Below are positions 8,370 to 17,166 of a stretch of 64,000 nucleotides of DNA, piece by piece. The position numbers and the translations under genes were made by a program. The stretch's first letter is position 1; each line of letters opens with the position of its first letter. The notes beneath the pieces are model-generated. The model did not search any database and had not been told where the DNA came from. It saw nothing but the letters and a program-made list of their open reading frames with translations. The DNA comes from Pseudomonas sp. NBRC 111124 (lineage in GTDB: Bacteria > Pseudomonadota > Gammaproteobacteria > Pseudomonadales > Pseudomonadaceae), in assembly GCF_001320245.1 (NCBI RefSeq), contig NZ_BCBA01000023.1, positions 25,310-89,309 on the forward strand, read 5' to 3'.

Positions 8370-9635
8370 ATGAAAAAAGCAATGCTCAAAACCTCCCTCG
8401 GCGTAGCCGTGGCCCTGGCATCCAGCCAACTGTTCGCTGCCGGCTTCGCACTTAACGAACAGAGCATCAGCGGCATGGGTACCGGGTTTGCTGGTCGTTC
8501 CTCTTCTGCCGATGATGCCAGCACCGTGTATGGCAACCCGGCCGGCATGTCCCGCCTGAAACGCCAGGAAGTGGTCGTGGGGGGAGCAGCTGTTATCGCC
8601 AAGACCGATATCTCGGGCCGGGGCAGCAGCCCACTGCCAGGCGAAACCGACGGCGACATGGTGCCTACCGTTGGCGTACCCATGGGCTACTACGTGAAAC
8701 CGATCGATGAGCACTGGAGCGTGGGCTTTGGTGTTTACGTCCCGTACGGCCTGGTGACCGATTACGGCAGCGGCGACGCTGCACGCTACTGGGGCAAGAA
8801 GAGCCACGTCGAGGTCATCACCTTCCAGCCTACCGTCAGCTACGCCTTCAACGACAAGGTATCGATCGGTTTCGGCCCGACCATCAACCGCATCAAGGGC
8901 GAGCTGGGTTCGAATACCATCAACCCGCGCTCTCCAGGCTTCAACGATGGCGAGGTGAAGATCAAGGGTGACGACACCGCCGTGGGTTACAACATCGGCA
9001 TTCTGGTACAGGCCACCGACCGCACTCGCGTCGGCCTGACCTACCACTCGATGGTCGACTACAAGCTCGAAGGCGACACCAAGATCAATAACGCCCTGAT
9101 CGGGCCTTTCAGCGGCAGCAAGTTCGACGCCACCCTGAAGATCAAGACGCCTGAGTCGGTGGACTTCTCGGTCACCCACGAGCTGGACGACCAGTGGACC
9201 CTGTATGCGGGCAGCACCTGGACCCGCTGGAGCCGCCTGAAGGACATCACTGTCAACAACGAAGTCCCAGCACCGCTGGCAGCCCAGTTCGGCACCATTA
9301 CCGAAGAGCAGAACTGGCACGACACCTGGGCTCACGCCATTGGCGCCTCCTACAAGGTGAACAAGGAGTGGGTGCTGCGCACGGGCTTCTCCGTCGACCA
9401 GTCGCCAACCAACAACACCGACCGCTCGCCGCGCATTCCTACGGGTGATCGCAAGGCCATCAGTATTGGTGCTGGCTGGAGCCCGAACGACGATATGACC
9501 ATCGACGTTGCCTACTCCTACCTGTGGGAAGAGGACACCAAGGTCAACCTGGCAAGCCCTACCAAAGGCCGCTACCAAGCCAAGTACGAGAACAGCGCGC
9601 ACGGCCTGGGCGCCTCGCTCACCTACCGCTTCTGA
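8370..9635 (+). CDS. FadL-family outer-membrane transporter
   Basis: This is a predicted 14-stranded outer-membrane beta-barrel that passes long-chain fatty acids or other hydrophobic compounds. Residues 1 to about 23 form a signal peptide (LGVAVALASSQLFAAG). The mature start GFALNEQSISGMGTGFAGRSS and the segment STVYGNPAGMSRL are hallmarks of FadL N-terminal plugs. The last residues alternate and end in aromatic Phe (SLTYRF), as expected for barrel assembly. Length is 421 residues. The start is fixed by AAGGAG at 8355-8360; an earlier frame start would precede the signal peptide. An intrinsic terminator follows directly. The exact substrate is not known. Confidence 0.9.
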   Translation: MKKAMLKTSLGVAVALASSQLFAAGFALNEQSISGMGTGFAGRSSSADDASTVYGNPAGMSRLKRQEVVVGGAAVIAKTDISGRGSSPLPGETDGDMVPTVGVPMGYYVKPIDEHWSVGFGVYVPYGLVTDYGSGDAARYWGKKSHVEVITFQPTVSYAFNDKVSIGFGPTINRIKGELGSNTINPRSPGFNDGEVKIKGDDTAVGYNIGILVQATDRTRVGLTYHSMVDYKLEGDTKINNALIGPFSGSKFDATLKIKTPESVDFSVTHELDDQWTLYAGSTWTRWSRLKDITVNNEVPAPLAAQFGTITEEQNWHDTWAHAIGASYKVNKEWVLRTGFSVDQSPTNNTDRSPRIPTGDRKAISIGAGWSPNDDMTIDVAYSYLWEEDTKVNLASPTKGRYQAKYENSAHGLGASLTYRF

Positions 9636-9652
9636 CTCGTACCGCAGCATGG

Positions 9653-9678
9653 AAAACCGCCCTCGTGGCGGTTTTTTT
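9653..9678 (+). terminator. Intrinsic terminator after the FadL gene
   Basis: The stem ACCGCC/GGCGGT with loop CTCGT is followed by seven T residues. It lies between the FadL gene and the convergent LysR gene, whose stop is immediately next to it; the A-run on the other side may let it work in both directions. Confidence 0.85.
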
Positions 9679-10606
9679 ATTGCTGGACTTGCCAGCTATC
9701 GCCCAGCGCAGCGCGCAGGTAATCCATGAATGCGCGCACTTTCGCAGTCATGGCGAAACGGTCTGCCACACACAGGTAGATATCCATCGGCTCGGTCTGG
9801 GCATAGGCTTGGCCGCTCTGGCTGTATTCGAACAGCGGCACCAGCGCCCCCGAGGCCAGATGCGGCCGGACGATGAACTCGGCCAACCGGGTGATGCCGC
9901 CATTGTGGAGGGCCATCTGGGTCAGGGCATCGATATCGTCACTGATCAACACATTGCCAAAATCCGCTTCGAAGCGCATGCCGTCGCGCACGAACCCCCA
10001 ACGCAGGAAACGGCCGTCTACCGGATAACGAAATACCAGACAGCGATGATCACGCAACACCTCGGGTGTGGTCGGCAGACCGGCGCTGGCGAGGTAACCC
10101 GGTGATGCGCAGCAGATGAACGGGATACGGGCGATATGCCGCGCCAGCAGCTGGTCTTCCAATTGCGGGGAGATGCGCAGGCTGACATCGACATCTTCGC
10201 GAGCGTGGTTGACCTTGCGATCAGTCGTTACCAACTCTATCGAAAGCAGTGGGTAGCGGGCGCTGAAGGCCGGAATCAACGGCGCCAGCACGTGACGCCC
10301 GAATGCGGAAGTCGAGGCGATACACAGCCGCCCCTGGGGTTCGCTGTCGGGAGTAGTGACCGCTAGTTCGGCCAGGGTCAGGTCGCGTTCGATGTGCCTG
10401 ACACGTTCGTAATATTGGCTCCCTACAGGCGTTAACGCCATGCTGCGGGTGGTTCGGCTGAGCAGACGCACCTGCAGGTGCCCTTCCAGGCGCGCCAGAT
10501 TCTGGCTGACCGCCGCCGGGCTGAGGCCGAGGTTGCGGGCGCCGGCGGCGATGCTGCCGGCTTCGACCACCTTGATGAAGCTACGGATGGCATTGAGCAA
10601 ATCCAT
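9677..10606 (-). CDS. LysR-family transcriptional regulator
   Basis: This is a 309-residue DNA-binding regulator. The N-terminal winged helix (about residues 1-60) shows the LysR signature AGSIAAGARNLGLSPAAVSQNLARLEGHLQVRLLSRTTRSM. It is followed by a periplasmic-binding-protein-like effector domain (about 90-295). The effector is unknown. The gene is divergent from a small DUF2798 membrane protein gene, 114 bp away, and a perfect 14-bp palindrome lies in between, so autoregulation and control of that neighbour are likely. GAAGAG precedes the start codon. Confidence 0.9.
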   Translation of the reverse strand: MDLLNAIRSFIKVVEAGSIAAGARNLGLSPAAVSQNLARLEGHLQVRLLSRTTRSMALTPVGSQYYERVRHIERDLTLAELAVTTPDSEPQGRLCIASTSAFGRHVLAPLIPAFSARYPLLSIELVTTDRKVNHAREDVDVSLRISPQLEDQLLARHIARIPFICCASPGYLASAGLPTTPEVLRDHRCLVFRYPVDGRFLRWGFVRDGMRFEADFGNVLISDDIDALTQMALHNGGITRLAEFIVRPHLASGALVPLFEYSQSGQAYAQTEPMDIYLCVADRFAMTAKVRAFMDYLRAALGDSWQVQQ

Positions 10607-10631
10607 GGCGAACTCTTCGATTCGTAAGAAT

Positions 10632-10645
10632 TTCTTTATAAAGAA
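10632..10645. promoter_or_regulatory. Palindrome TTCTTTATAAAGAA between LysR and DUF2798 genes
   Basis: This perfect 14-bp palindrome lies 26 bp upstream of the LysR start codon and 76 bp upstream of the DUF2798 start. AT-rich dyads in such divergent spacers are usual LysR-family sites. A second similar stretch, TTCGTAAGAA, lies at 10621-10630. Confidence 0.5.
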
Positions 10646-10720
10646 CTCAATCGCGCTGGTCTACAGCCGCTGACGGCGGCATTGCTAACCTGCGCCCTCA
10701 GCCAACCTTCAGGAGATCGC

Positions 10721-10981
10721 ATGAACAATCTGTCCCACACCCGCAGTCGGCGCAAACTGCGCCCGAGCGCTACGCCGTACGTTTTCGCGTTCTACATGTC
10801 TTCGATCATGGCGCTGCTGATGTGCTTCGTGATCACAGCGGCGAATGCCGGGGTAAACCCGGCGTATCTGGGCAATGTGCTGAGGGCTTACCAATTGGCG
10901 ATGCCGGTGGCATTTGTGTGCGTGCTGATGGTGAGGCCGGTGGTGTTGAAATTGGTGGCGATTACAGTACACGCGCACTGA
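10721..10981 (+). CDS. DUF2798 small membrane protein
   Basis: This 86-residue protein has a basic N terminus (SRRKLRPSATPYVFAFYMS) and two membrane helices, SIMALLMCFVITAAN and AMPVAFVCVLMVRPVVLKLV, joined by GVNPAYLGNVLRAYQ. This is the DUF2798 arrangement. The start codon follows AGGAG at 10711-10715; the upstream in-frame start would add 13 residues before that site. It is probably controlled by the divergent LysR gene. The role is not known; DUF2798 proteins are small inner-membrane proteins without an assigned activity. Confidence 0.8.
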   Translation: MNNLSHTRSRRKLRPSATPYVFAFYMSSIMALLMCFVITAANAGVNPAYLGNVLRAYQLAMPVAFVCVLMVRPVVLKLVAITVHAH

Positions 10982-11071
10982 CAAGCATTGGCCGTAACGC
11001 AATAGCGTGAGAGCTGACAGGTGTGCGCTGAAAAATTACCGGCGAACACCTGCAAGCCTCTCCGCGCCCCC

Positions 11072-11626
11072 CTACGGATGCGAGGCTATCGCCTTCTCGA
11101 TCGCAGCCCTGAAGGCAGGATCATCAGGCTTGGTCAGGCTGGAGAAATTGCCGATCACCTTGCCCTGACGATCGACCACGTACTTGTAGAAATTCCACTT
11201 CGGCGCGCTGCTCTGGTGCGCCAGCTCGGCAAACAGCGGTATCGCATCCTGGCCACGAACCGCTTGGGTCTTGGTCATGGTGAAGGTCACACCGTAGTTG
11301 GCGTAACAGACCTTGGCCGTCTTCTCGCTATCGGCATCTTCCTGCTTGAAGTCGTTCGACGGCACACCCAACATTTCCAGCCCCTGCTCGTGGTACTCCT
11401 TGTAAGTCGCCTCCAGCCCCTCGAACTGCGGCGCGAAACCGCAATAGCTGGCCGTGTTGACCACCACCAGCGGCTTGCCGCCGAAGCGCTGGCAGAGGTC
11501 GACCTGCTCCTTGCCGCGCAATTCAGGCAAGCTGCCCTGCAACAGCGCCGGGCAATCGGCAGCCCAGCTGGAACTGGCGGCCAGCAGCGCCAGCAACGGC
11601 ATCGTCAACCAATGGGCACGCATCAT
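11072..11626 (-). CDS. Glutathione peroxidase family protein, exported
   Basis: The enzyme reduces hydroperoxides with thiol donors. The 184-residue product begins with a signal peptide ([24 protein letters not shown]), so it is likely periplasmic, unlike the usual cytosolic 160-residue GPx. The core motif [22 protein letters not shown] carries the peroxidatic Cys, VPSNDF supplies the conserved Asn/Asp/Phe region, and [15 protein letters not shown] is the Trp-Asn-Phe signature. A Cys in [12 protein letters not shown] may be the resolving residue, as in thioredoxin-dependent GPx. It stands 43 bp downstream of a small membrane ORF on the same strand. Confidence 0.9.
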   Translation of the reverse strand: MMRAHWLTMPLLALLAASSSWAADCPALLQGSLPELRGKEQVDLCQRFGGKPLVVVNTASYCGFAPQFEGLEATYKEYHEQGLEMLGVPSNDFKQEDADSEKTAKVCYANYGVTFTMTKTQAVRGQDAIPLFAELAHQSSAPKWNFYKYVVDRQGKVIGNFSSLTKPDDPAFRAAIEKAIASHP

Positions 11627-11669
11627 TCATTCCTCCTGCAAGACAATCCTTGAACTTGCAGGGTAGCGC

Positions 11670-11792
11670 TTAACAAACGCTCGTGCCCAACTGCATCAAC
11701 GCCAACCCGCCCCGCTGCCAACCCCACCACACCAGCGCCAGCAGCAACGCCGCAGCCGCCAGCAGTAGCCCACGGGCCAGATAGCGGTTCAT
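11670..11792 (-). CDS. 40-residue single-helix membrane protein, coupled to the MFS gene
   Basis: This short frame encodes a basic N terminus (MNRYLARG), one hydrophobic helix (LLLAAAALLLALVWWGW) and a short tail (QRGGLALMQLGTSVC). Its ATG overlaps the TGA of the upstream MFS gene (ATGA), which favours translational coupling. The pattern WxxGGLALxQLG..C is one I associate with small Pseudomonas proteins found beside transporters; this was not checked by search. It may be an accessory subunit of the MFS exporter. The C-terminal Cys is notable. Confidence 0.55.
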   Translation of the reverse strand: MNRYLARGLLLAAAALLLALVWWGWQRGGLALMQLGTSVC

Positions 11793-12991
11793 GCCGCTTG
11801 CGCCTGCAAACGGGCGACCGGCCATTCACGCACCGGCCAGTTGAGCGCAGCAGCCAACAGGCTGAGCAGAATCGAAATCTGCCAGACCAGGTCATAGTTG
11901 CCGGTCTGGTCATACACCACACCACCCAACCAGCCACCCAGAAAGGCGCCCAGCTGGTGGAACAGGAAAACGATGCCACCGAGCATCGAAAGGTTGCGCA
12001 CGCCGAATACAGTCGCCACGGTGCCGTTGGTCAAAGGCACGGTGGAAAGCCACAGCAGGCCCATGGCAATACCGAACAGGTAGGCACTGACTTGCGTCAC
12101 CGGCGCCCAAAGGAACAGCGCGATCACCACGGCACGCAGCAAATACAGCGCCGTCAGCAAGCGTGGCTTGGACATGCGCCCACCCAACCAGCCAGCAGTA
12201 TAGGTACCGACGATGTTGAACAACCCGACCAGCGCCAGCACCGTGGTGCCGGTGGTCGCTGGCAGGTGCTGGTCGACCAGGTAAGCCGGCAGGTGCACGC
12301 CAATGAATACCACCTGGAAACCACAGACAAAGAACCCCAAGGCAAGCAGCCAGAAGCCGGTGTGCGAGCACGCCTCACGCAGGGCCTCAGCCAGCGTCTG
12401 CTCTGCACCCTGGCTGGGCAGCGGGCGGTCTCGCAGCAGGCCGACAAAAGGCACGATCAGCGCCACCAGCAAGCCAAGCACCAGCAGTGCCGAGGACCAA
12501 CCCAGCCATTCGATCAGACCGAGGGTACCGGGGAGCATGGCGAACTGGCCAAAGGAACCGGCAGCGCTGGCGATGCCCATGGCCATGCTGCGTTTTTCCG
12601 CCGGGACGGCGCGGCCAACCACACCGAGGATGACCGAAAACGAAGTGCCTGACAGGCCGATACCAATCAACAGACCGGCGCTCAGCGACAGTGACCAGGC
12701 CGAATCGGCGGTACTCATCAACAGCAAGCCAGCGGTATAGAGAATGCCGCCGATGATCACTACCCGCGCCGCACCGAGGCGGTCGGCCAGCGCACCGGCA
12801 AACGGCTGCGCCAGGCCCCAGATCAGGTTCTGCAGGGCGATGGCAAAGGCGAACACTTCACGCCCCCAGCCAAAATCGGCGCTCATCGGCGCCAAAAACA
12901 GACCGAAGCCGTGCCGCACACCCAAGGAGAGCGCCAGGATCAATGCCGCCCCCACAAGTACCCACCCGCTGGATCGCCACACCGAAGTCAT
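11789..12991 (-). CDS. MFS transporter (MarR-controlled)
   Basis: This is a 400-residue, 12-helix major facilitator of the inner membrane. The segment GALADRLGAARVVIIGG is the inter-helix 2-3 loop signature, with a second copy-like loop WLGGRMSKPRLLT in the C-terminal half. The N terminus RHGFGLFLAPMSADFGWGREVFAFAIALQNLIWGLAQP resembles oxalate/formate-type and CynX-like members of the family. The start (MTSVWRSS) has GGAG upstream; six extra codons in frame were left out. A perfect 16-bp palindrome lies 32 bp upstream and the MarR gene is just behind, so repression by that MarR protein is likely. The substrate is unknown. Confidence 0.88.
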   Translation of the reverse strand: MTSVWRSSGWVLVGAALILALSLGVRHGFGLFLAPMSADFGWGREVFAFAIALQNLIWGLAQPFAGALADRLGAARVVIIGGILYTAGLLLMSTADSAWSLSLSAGLLIGIGLSGTSFSVILGVVGRAVPAEKRSMAMGIASAAGSFGQFAMLPGTLGLIEWLGWSSALLVLGLLVALIVPFVGLLRDRPLPSQGAEQTLAEALREACSHTGFWLLALGFFVCGFQVVFIGVHLPAYLVDQHLPATTGTTVLALVGLFNIVGTYTAGWLGGRMSKPRLLTALYLLRAVVIALFLWAPVTQVSAYLFGIAMGLLWLSTVPLTNGTVATVFGVRNLSMLGGIVFLFHQLGAFLGGWLGGVVYDQTGNYDLVWQISILLSLLAAALNWPVREWPVARLQAQAA

Positions 12992-13022
12992 TGTCGTTAT
13001 CTCCAGCACATCGCAAGGTTGT

Positions 13023-13038
13023 GCGGGTATATACCCGC
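13023..13038. promoter_or_regulatory. MarR operator candidate 1 (GCGGGTATATACCCGC)
   Basis: This perfect 16-bp palindrome lies in the 63-bp spacer between the MarR gene and the MFS start codon. A 14/16 copy lies directly before the MarR gene, which makes both strong candidates for binding sites of that regulator. Confidence 0.75.
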
Positions 13039-13054
13039 TTCTAGTTGTAATGAT

Positions 13055-13459
13055 TCAGGCAAGCCGCTCCAGCAAGTGCACAAGCGCGTCACGCTGCCCT
13101 TCGCCCAACCGCTCGACCAGCGTCAACTGCGCTTGCTCCCAGGCTGGGTGGGCCGCTTGCAAACGTGCCGTGCCCGCCTCGGTCAGCAATACCACACGAT
13201 TTCGCTGGTCATCGCCGTCAGCCAGGGCCACCAGGCCTTCTGCCTCCAGGACTTTCAGGTTACGGCCCAAGGTACTGCGCTCAAGGCCCATGGCTTCGGC
13301 AAGCGTGGTGATACTGGGTCGATCGAGTCGCTGCAGGTGGCGTAACAGGGAAAATTGCGCGACGTTGATGCCGAAGCCGGCCAGGGCCTCGTCGTAATGC
13401 CGGCTCACCCCTCGGGCGGCGCGACGCAGGTGGGTGCAGATGCATTCACTGGTCAACAT
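13055..13459 (-). CDS. MarR-family transcriptional regulator
   Basis: This is a 134-residue winged-helix dimer. The recognition region ITTLAEAMGLERSTLGRNLKVLEAEGLVAL and the wing DGDDQRNRVVLLTEAG are standard for MarR. The chosen start MLTSECICTHLRRAARGVSRHYDEAL gives the family length; the frame also continues 12 codons upstream. The N-terminal Cys pair (ECICTHL) could allow redox sensing, which is inference only. The gene precedes an MFS transporter gene with 63 bp between them. Matching palindromes lie before both genes, fitting autorepression and repression of the transporter. Confidence 0.88.
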   Translation of the reverse strand: MLTSECICTHLRRAARGVSRHYDEALAGFGINVAQFSLLRHLQRLDRPSITTLAEAMGLERSTLGRNLKVLEAEGLVALADGDDQRNRVVLLTEAGTARLQAAHPAWEQAQLTLVERLGEGQRDALVHLLERLA

Positions 13460-13463
13460 GGAT

Positions 13464-13479
13464 ACGTGTATATACCCGC
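13464..13479. promoter_or_regulatory. MarR operator candidate 2 (ACGTGTATATACCCGC)
   Basis: This sequence matches candidate 1 at 14 of 16 bases and ends four bases upstream of the MarR start codon. Its position would block the regulator's own promoter or translation start region. Confidence 0.65.
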
Positions 13480-13501
13480 ACCAAGGCTGTTGCAAGAAGT
13501 T

Positions 13502-14680
13502 TCAATCTGCCAAGCGTCGTCGAATCGGCTCGAATTCCGCTGTAGCCCTGCGCTCCATGGGGTCGGGAGTCCCTTGCTCGATCGCTTGCCAGTAACGCCA
13601 TGGCACCTTTGCCGAACCCAGTTCGTAGTCCATGCCATCCCAATTGTCTTCACGAAAGCTGTAAAACGCCCAGTGCAGACGATGACGATCCATGACCGAG
13701 AGAACATCCTCCAGGTATTCGGTGCAACCGGGCAGTCGTCGCATACAACCGAACTCCCCTACGACCAGACGGGAATGCGGCAGCCTCATTCGCGCCATCC
13801 AGGCCAATGGCAGGTCCAAATACTGACTAACCCGCTCGGCATTCCATTGTTGGCTTTTACCGCCAAACGGCGCCGGACCGGGATAGCTGATCGGGTCCTT
13901 GCGCAGCAGGTTAGGCGCACTGGTGGCCGCATAAGGTTCGTACATGTGCACGCTGTAAAGCACGCGGTCATCCTGCAACGGCGCTTGCCAGTAACCGAAG
14001 GCATCGGCACTGGCGAACCAGCCCGCATCGACCATGACCGGGGTATTGGGGTCCACCTCGCGAATCGCCGCTATCAATTGCGTGTAGAGCGCTGGCAGGT
14101 CACGCGCCCCACCCCGCTCCCGCGCGTACCACTGCTGCATGCGTTCAGCCGAAGCATGCTCCGCCAGGCCGCCATATTTCTCGGGTGCAGGCTCGTTGAC
14201 CAGGTTGTAGGCAGCGATGGCAGGGTGGTCTCTCAGTTCCCGGGCCAAGTCCCGCCAAAAGCGGGCGGCTTGTTGGGCGTAATCGGCGTCTTGCCACAGA
14301 CGGTCATCGAACTGCCCATGGTTGTTTTGCGACCAGCGCATGCCAGGGAGTGATAACGGAGCGATGACTACCTTGAGGCCTGCCGTATGGGCGCGGTCCA
14401 GGGTATCGCGCAGTTGCTTCAGATCTGAGGTGGGCAGCGCCTCATATCGGTCCGCGTTGCCCAACAGGAAGTCACGCTGCGCCGGTTTCCACTTATCGTA
14501 GGAAAGGCGTACCCAGCTCGCGCCATACCCACTCAAGGCGTGGAAGTACGCCTGGTCCGGCGGCAAGCGGTTGAAGCTGTTACCGCCATGTTGCGGGCTG
14601 TCCCAGAAGTCGATCAGATCAGCTGCCGTCGCGCAGACGCTGGCAGTGGCCAACAGAAAAGCCAGCAGGAATCGTCGCAT
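13502..14680 (-). CDS. Secreted glycoside hydrolase family 5 protein
   Basis: This is an exported beta-glycanase-type enzyme. Residues 1-20 form a signal peptide (MRRFLLAFLLATASVCATAA). The GH5 catalytic pair is visible: the acid/base Glu163 in YNLVNEPAPE and the nucleophile Glu309 in LVVGEFGC. Substrate-site residues include the HMYEPY segment (His245) and WAFYSFRE near the C terminus. The protein has 392 residues and no carbohydrate-binding module. The substrate could be cellulose, another beta-glucan or a mannan; the sequence alone does not decide. It lies upstream of the MarR gene on the same strand with 42 bp between them. Confidence 0.88.
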   Translation of the reverse strand: MRRFLLAFLLATASVCATAADLIDFWDSPQHGGNSFNRLPPDQAYFHALSGYGASWVRLSYDKWKPAQRDFLLGNADRYEALPTSDLKQLRDTLDRAHTAGLKVVIAPLSLPGMRWSQNNHGQFDDRLWQDADYAQQAARFWRDLARELRDHPAIAAYNLVNEPAPEKYGGLAEHASAERMQQWYARERGGARDLPALYTQLIAAIREVDPNTPVMVDAGWFASADAFGYWQAPLQDDRVLYSVHMYEPYAATSAPNLLRKDPISYPGPAPFGGKSQQWNAERVSQYLDLPLAWMARMRLPHSRLVVGEFGCMRRLPGCTEYLEDVLSVMDRHRLHWAFYSFREDNWDGMDYELGSAKVPWRYWQAIEQGTPDPMERRATAEFEPIRRRLAD

Positions 14681-14826
14681 TTTTGTACGCCCCTCGCTTA
14701 CGAAAAGACGCGAGCATAGAAAGATGCAAGTAGATCGTCATTTACTGAATTTTTTCAGGAATTTTCCGCACTTTAGCAGCACGATTTAGCCTGAAAGAGG
14801 ATTCACCAAATGCTGTAGGAGTATTC

Positions 14827-15555
14827 CTAAATTGCCCACCCCAGCAGCACGGTAAGCTCAAGAATCTCCAGCATCGCACCTGCCGTATCACCGGTGGTTC
14901 CACCCAGACGCTTACACATCAACCGGCGTAACCAGATGAACGCAGCGAATGCGCCCAGCATGGGCACGATCGCGCTCTCACCGCCCAACAGTAGACACAG
15001 CAACAGGCTCGCCAGCAAAACCCACCCGGCCGCCCGCCGCGGCAGGTGGTCAGCAAGCGCCTGCCCAAGGCCCCCTCGGCGCACGTAGGGGGTGCAGAGA
15101 AACAAACCAAGCATCGCCGCCCGCCCCACAACCGGTGCCAACAGCAATGCCATGCCCGTGCCCTGTTCGACCAGCACCCATAAGGCACAGAACTTCAGCA
15201 GCAATACCAGCACCAAGGTCACCACGGCTATCGGCCCGCTACGCGGATCTTTCATGATTTGCAGCGTGCGTTCGCGGTCACCGAAGCCTCCCAGCCACGC
15301 ATCGGCAGTGTCGGCCAGGCCATCCAGATGCAGCGCACCACTGAGCAGCACCCACAGCGTCAGTAGCAAGGCCGCGTGCAAAGGCGCTGCGACACCTTGC
15401 AGCAGATGGCTGGCCAGCCACAGCAGCAGGCCAAACAACACGCCCACCAGCGGATAGCACAACAGCGAACGGCCCATCTCGCGAGGCGCAGGCATCCCCG
15501 GCAAACGCACTGGCAGGCTGCTGAGAAACTGCAAGGCAATCCAGAACGGCAGCAC
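14827..15555 (-). CDS. cobS: Adenosylcobinamide-GDP ribazoletransferase (CobS)
   Basis: CobS joins adenosylcobinamide-GDP to alpha-ribazole (phosphate), the last assembly step of the nucleotide loop, at the inner membrane. The 242 residues hold about six hydrophobic helices. The conserved motif LSGALHLDGLADTADAWLGGFGDRERTLQIMKDPRSGPI carries the acidic residues (Asp-Gly-Leu-Ala-Asp) typical of CobS. Translation starts at GTG one base after the stop of the phosphatase gene, with GAGG upstream, so the two are coupled. It is the last gene of the ten-gene cobalamin operon. Confidence 0.93.
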   Translation of the reverse strand: MLPFWIALQFLSSLPVRLPGMPAPREMGRSLLCYPLVGVLFGLLLWLASHLLQGVAAPLHAALLLTLWVLLSGALHLDGLADTADAWLGGFGDRERTLQIMKDPRSGPIAVVTLVLVLLLKFCALWVLVEQGTGMALLLAPVVGRAAMLGLFLCTPYVRRGGLGQALADHLPRRAAGWVLLASLLLCLLLGGESAIVPMLGAFAAFIWLRRLMCKRLGGTTGDTAGAMLEILELTVLLGWAI

Positions 15556-15556
15556 G

Positions 15557-16114
15557 TTAAAGCACCTCGGTCATTGCGCCATGTTCATCCACTGCCAGGC
15601 GCATCAGGGCGCCATGGCCGACTTCGACCTGCAGCAGCTGCTCCCTCGGCAGACCACGGGCGCGCGCCAGCAGCAGGCGCATGACCCCACCATGGGTAAC
15701 CAGCAACACACGCTCGCCGGCGTACTGTTGGTGCAAGCGCCCGACGGCAGACAGGACACGCTCGGCAAAGGTCGCGACAGGCTCCCCTGCGGGCGGTGTG
15801 TAACTGTAGGGGTCGGCCCAGAAACGCCCAAGCTCCTCGGCTTGCGTTTCCATGATCTGCAGAGCACTGCGGCCTTCCCACTCGCCGAAATGCAACTCTT
15901 GCAGATCGGCCTCGAACTGCACCGGCATGCCCAGTTGCTCGGCGAAACGCGCACATCGCTGCAACGGCGAACTGACCAGTGCATCCCAGGGGCCAGCAGC
16001 CGCCAGCGCGTCACGCATCTGGCGCCAGCCCTGGTCGGTCAGGGCATCGTCCAGACTGCCACGCAGGCCGCCGCCCAGCTCGGTTTCACCGTGGCGCAGC
16101 ACGTCGAGGATCAT
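15557..16114 (-). CDS. cobC: Alpha-ribazole phosphatase / histidine phosphatase (CobC)
   Basis: This enzyme removes phosphate from alpha-ribazole-5-phosphate or adenosylcobalamin-5-phosphate. The 185-residue product has the histidine-phosphatase signature [10 protein letters not shown] near its N terminus and the second His in [16 protein letters not shown]. The start [10 protein letters not shown] was chosen because it overlaps the cobT stop (ATGA) and places the RHG motif at the usual position. The symbol follows Salmonella usage; in P. denitrificans naming, cobC is the aminotransferase-like gene. Confidence 0.9.
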   Translation of the reverse strand: MILDVLRHGETELGGGLRGSLDDALTDQGWRQMRDALAAAGPWDALVSSPLQRCARFAEQLGMPVQFEADLQELHFGEWEGRSALQIMETQAEELGRFWADPYSYTPPAGEPVATFAERVLSAVGRLHQQYAGERVLLVTHGGVMRLLLARARGLPREQLLQVEVGHGALMRLAVDEHGAMTEVL

Positions 16115-17166
16115 ACCGGGCGGTCCGCCACTGCAGCCTCGGCGAAGGTCGCCATCTGCCCGTGCAGGGCGCACGCCAGGCGCATCAGCGGCACGGCCAA
16201 AGCGGCGCCACTGCCCTCACCCAGGCGCAACCCCAAGGCCAGTAGCGGCTCGGCCTGCAGCGCAGCGAGCAGGGTTTTGTGCCCAGGCTCGGCGCCCTGA
16301 TGAGCGAACACTAGCCAATCACGGCTCTGCGGATTAAGGCGCACCGCCAGCAATGCCGCAACGCTGCAGATGAAGCCATCCACCAGCACGGCGATACCTT
16401 GCTGGGCGCAGGCCAGGTAGGCACCGGTCAGCGCGGCGATCTCGAAGCCGCCGACACAGGCCAGCGCCTGCAGCGGCTCATCGGCACGCAGGCCATGCAG
16501 CACAAGGGCGCGCTCGATCACTTCGGCCTTGTGGCGAACACCTGCGCTGTCCAGGCCGGTACCTGGCCCGCTCAACTCACGTGCCGGACAGGCCAGCAAA
16601 GTGCTGGCCAGCGCGGCCGCGGCAGAGGTGTTGCCGATGCCCATCTCGCCGCCAATGAACAGTTGCGCCCCCTTGGCCGCTGCACGCAAGGCGCTGTCAC
16701 GACCCGCCTGCAAGGCAGCCTGCAGTTGGGCATCAGTCATGGCCGGCTGGCGGGCGAAGTTGGCGGTGCCGGCGCCCAGGCGCAGATGCAGCACCCCAGG
16801 CAGTTCCAGCTCAGGGTCGATGGTGCCCAGATCGACCACTTCGAGGCTGGCCTGCAGTTGACGCGCCAGCACGCTGATCGCCGCGCCGCCGCCGACAAAG
16901 TTGCGCAGCATCTGCCCGGTCACGGCCTGCGGATAGGCCGAGATGCCCTCTTCGACCACACCATGGTCGCCGGCAAAAATAGTGATGGCAACCTTGTCCA
17001 GGGTTGGCCGCTCACGCCCCTGCAAACCGGCCAATTGCACGGCCAGGCCTTCCAGTTGGCCGAGCGAGCCGGCAGGTTTGGTCAGCTGTTGCTGACGGGC
17101 GCGGGCCTGGTCCATGGCGGCGTTGTCGAGGGGTTGGCAGGCATCACGCCACCAGGCTGGGTTCAT
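16111..17166 (-). CDS. cobT: Nicotinate-nucleotide:DMB phosphoribosyltransferase (CobT)
   Basis: CobT activates the lower ligand 5,6-dimethylbenzimidazole by forming alpha-ribazole phosphate from nicotinate mononucleotide. The 351 residues include [18 protein letters not shown], the phosphate-binding region [41 protein letters not shown], and the C-terminal region with [13 protein letters not shown], where the catalytic Glu of the family lies. The start at [14 protein letters not shown] overlaps the cobU stop by four bases. Confidence 0.95.
   Translation of the reverse strand: MNPAWWRDACQPLDNAAMDQARARQQQLTKPAGSLGQLEGLAVQLAGLQGRERPTLDKVAITIFAGDHGVVEEGISAYPQAVTGQMLRNFVGGGAAISVLARQLQASLEVVDLGTIDPELELPGVLHLRLGAGTANFARQPAMTDAQLQAALQAGRDSALRAAAKGAQLFIGGEMGIGNTSAAAALASTLLACPARELSGPGTGLDSAGVRHKAEVIERALVLHGLRADEPLQALACVGGFEIAALTGAYLACAQQGIAVLVDGFICSVAALLAVRLNPQSRDWLVFAHQGAEPGHKTLLAALQAEPLLALGLRLGEGSGAALAVPLMRLACALHGQMATFAEAAVADRPV

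Noticed and set aside
8364..9650. 428-residue antisense frame across the FadL gene
   Set aside because: The FadL signal peptide, barrel and ribosome site are on the plus strand; the other frame has no domain.
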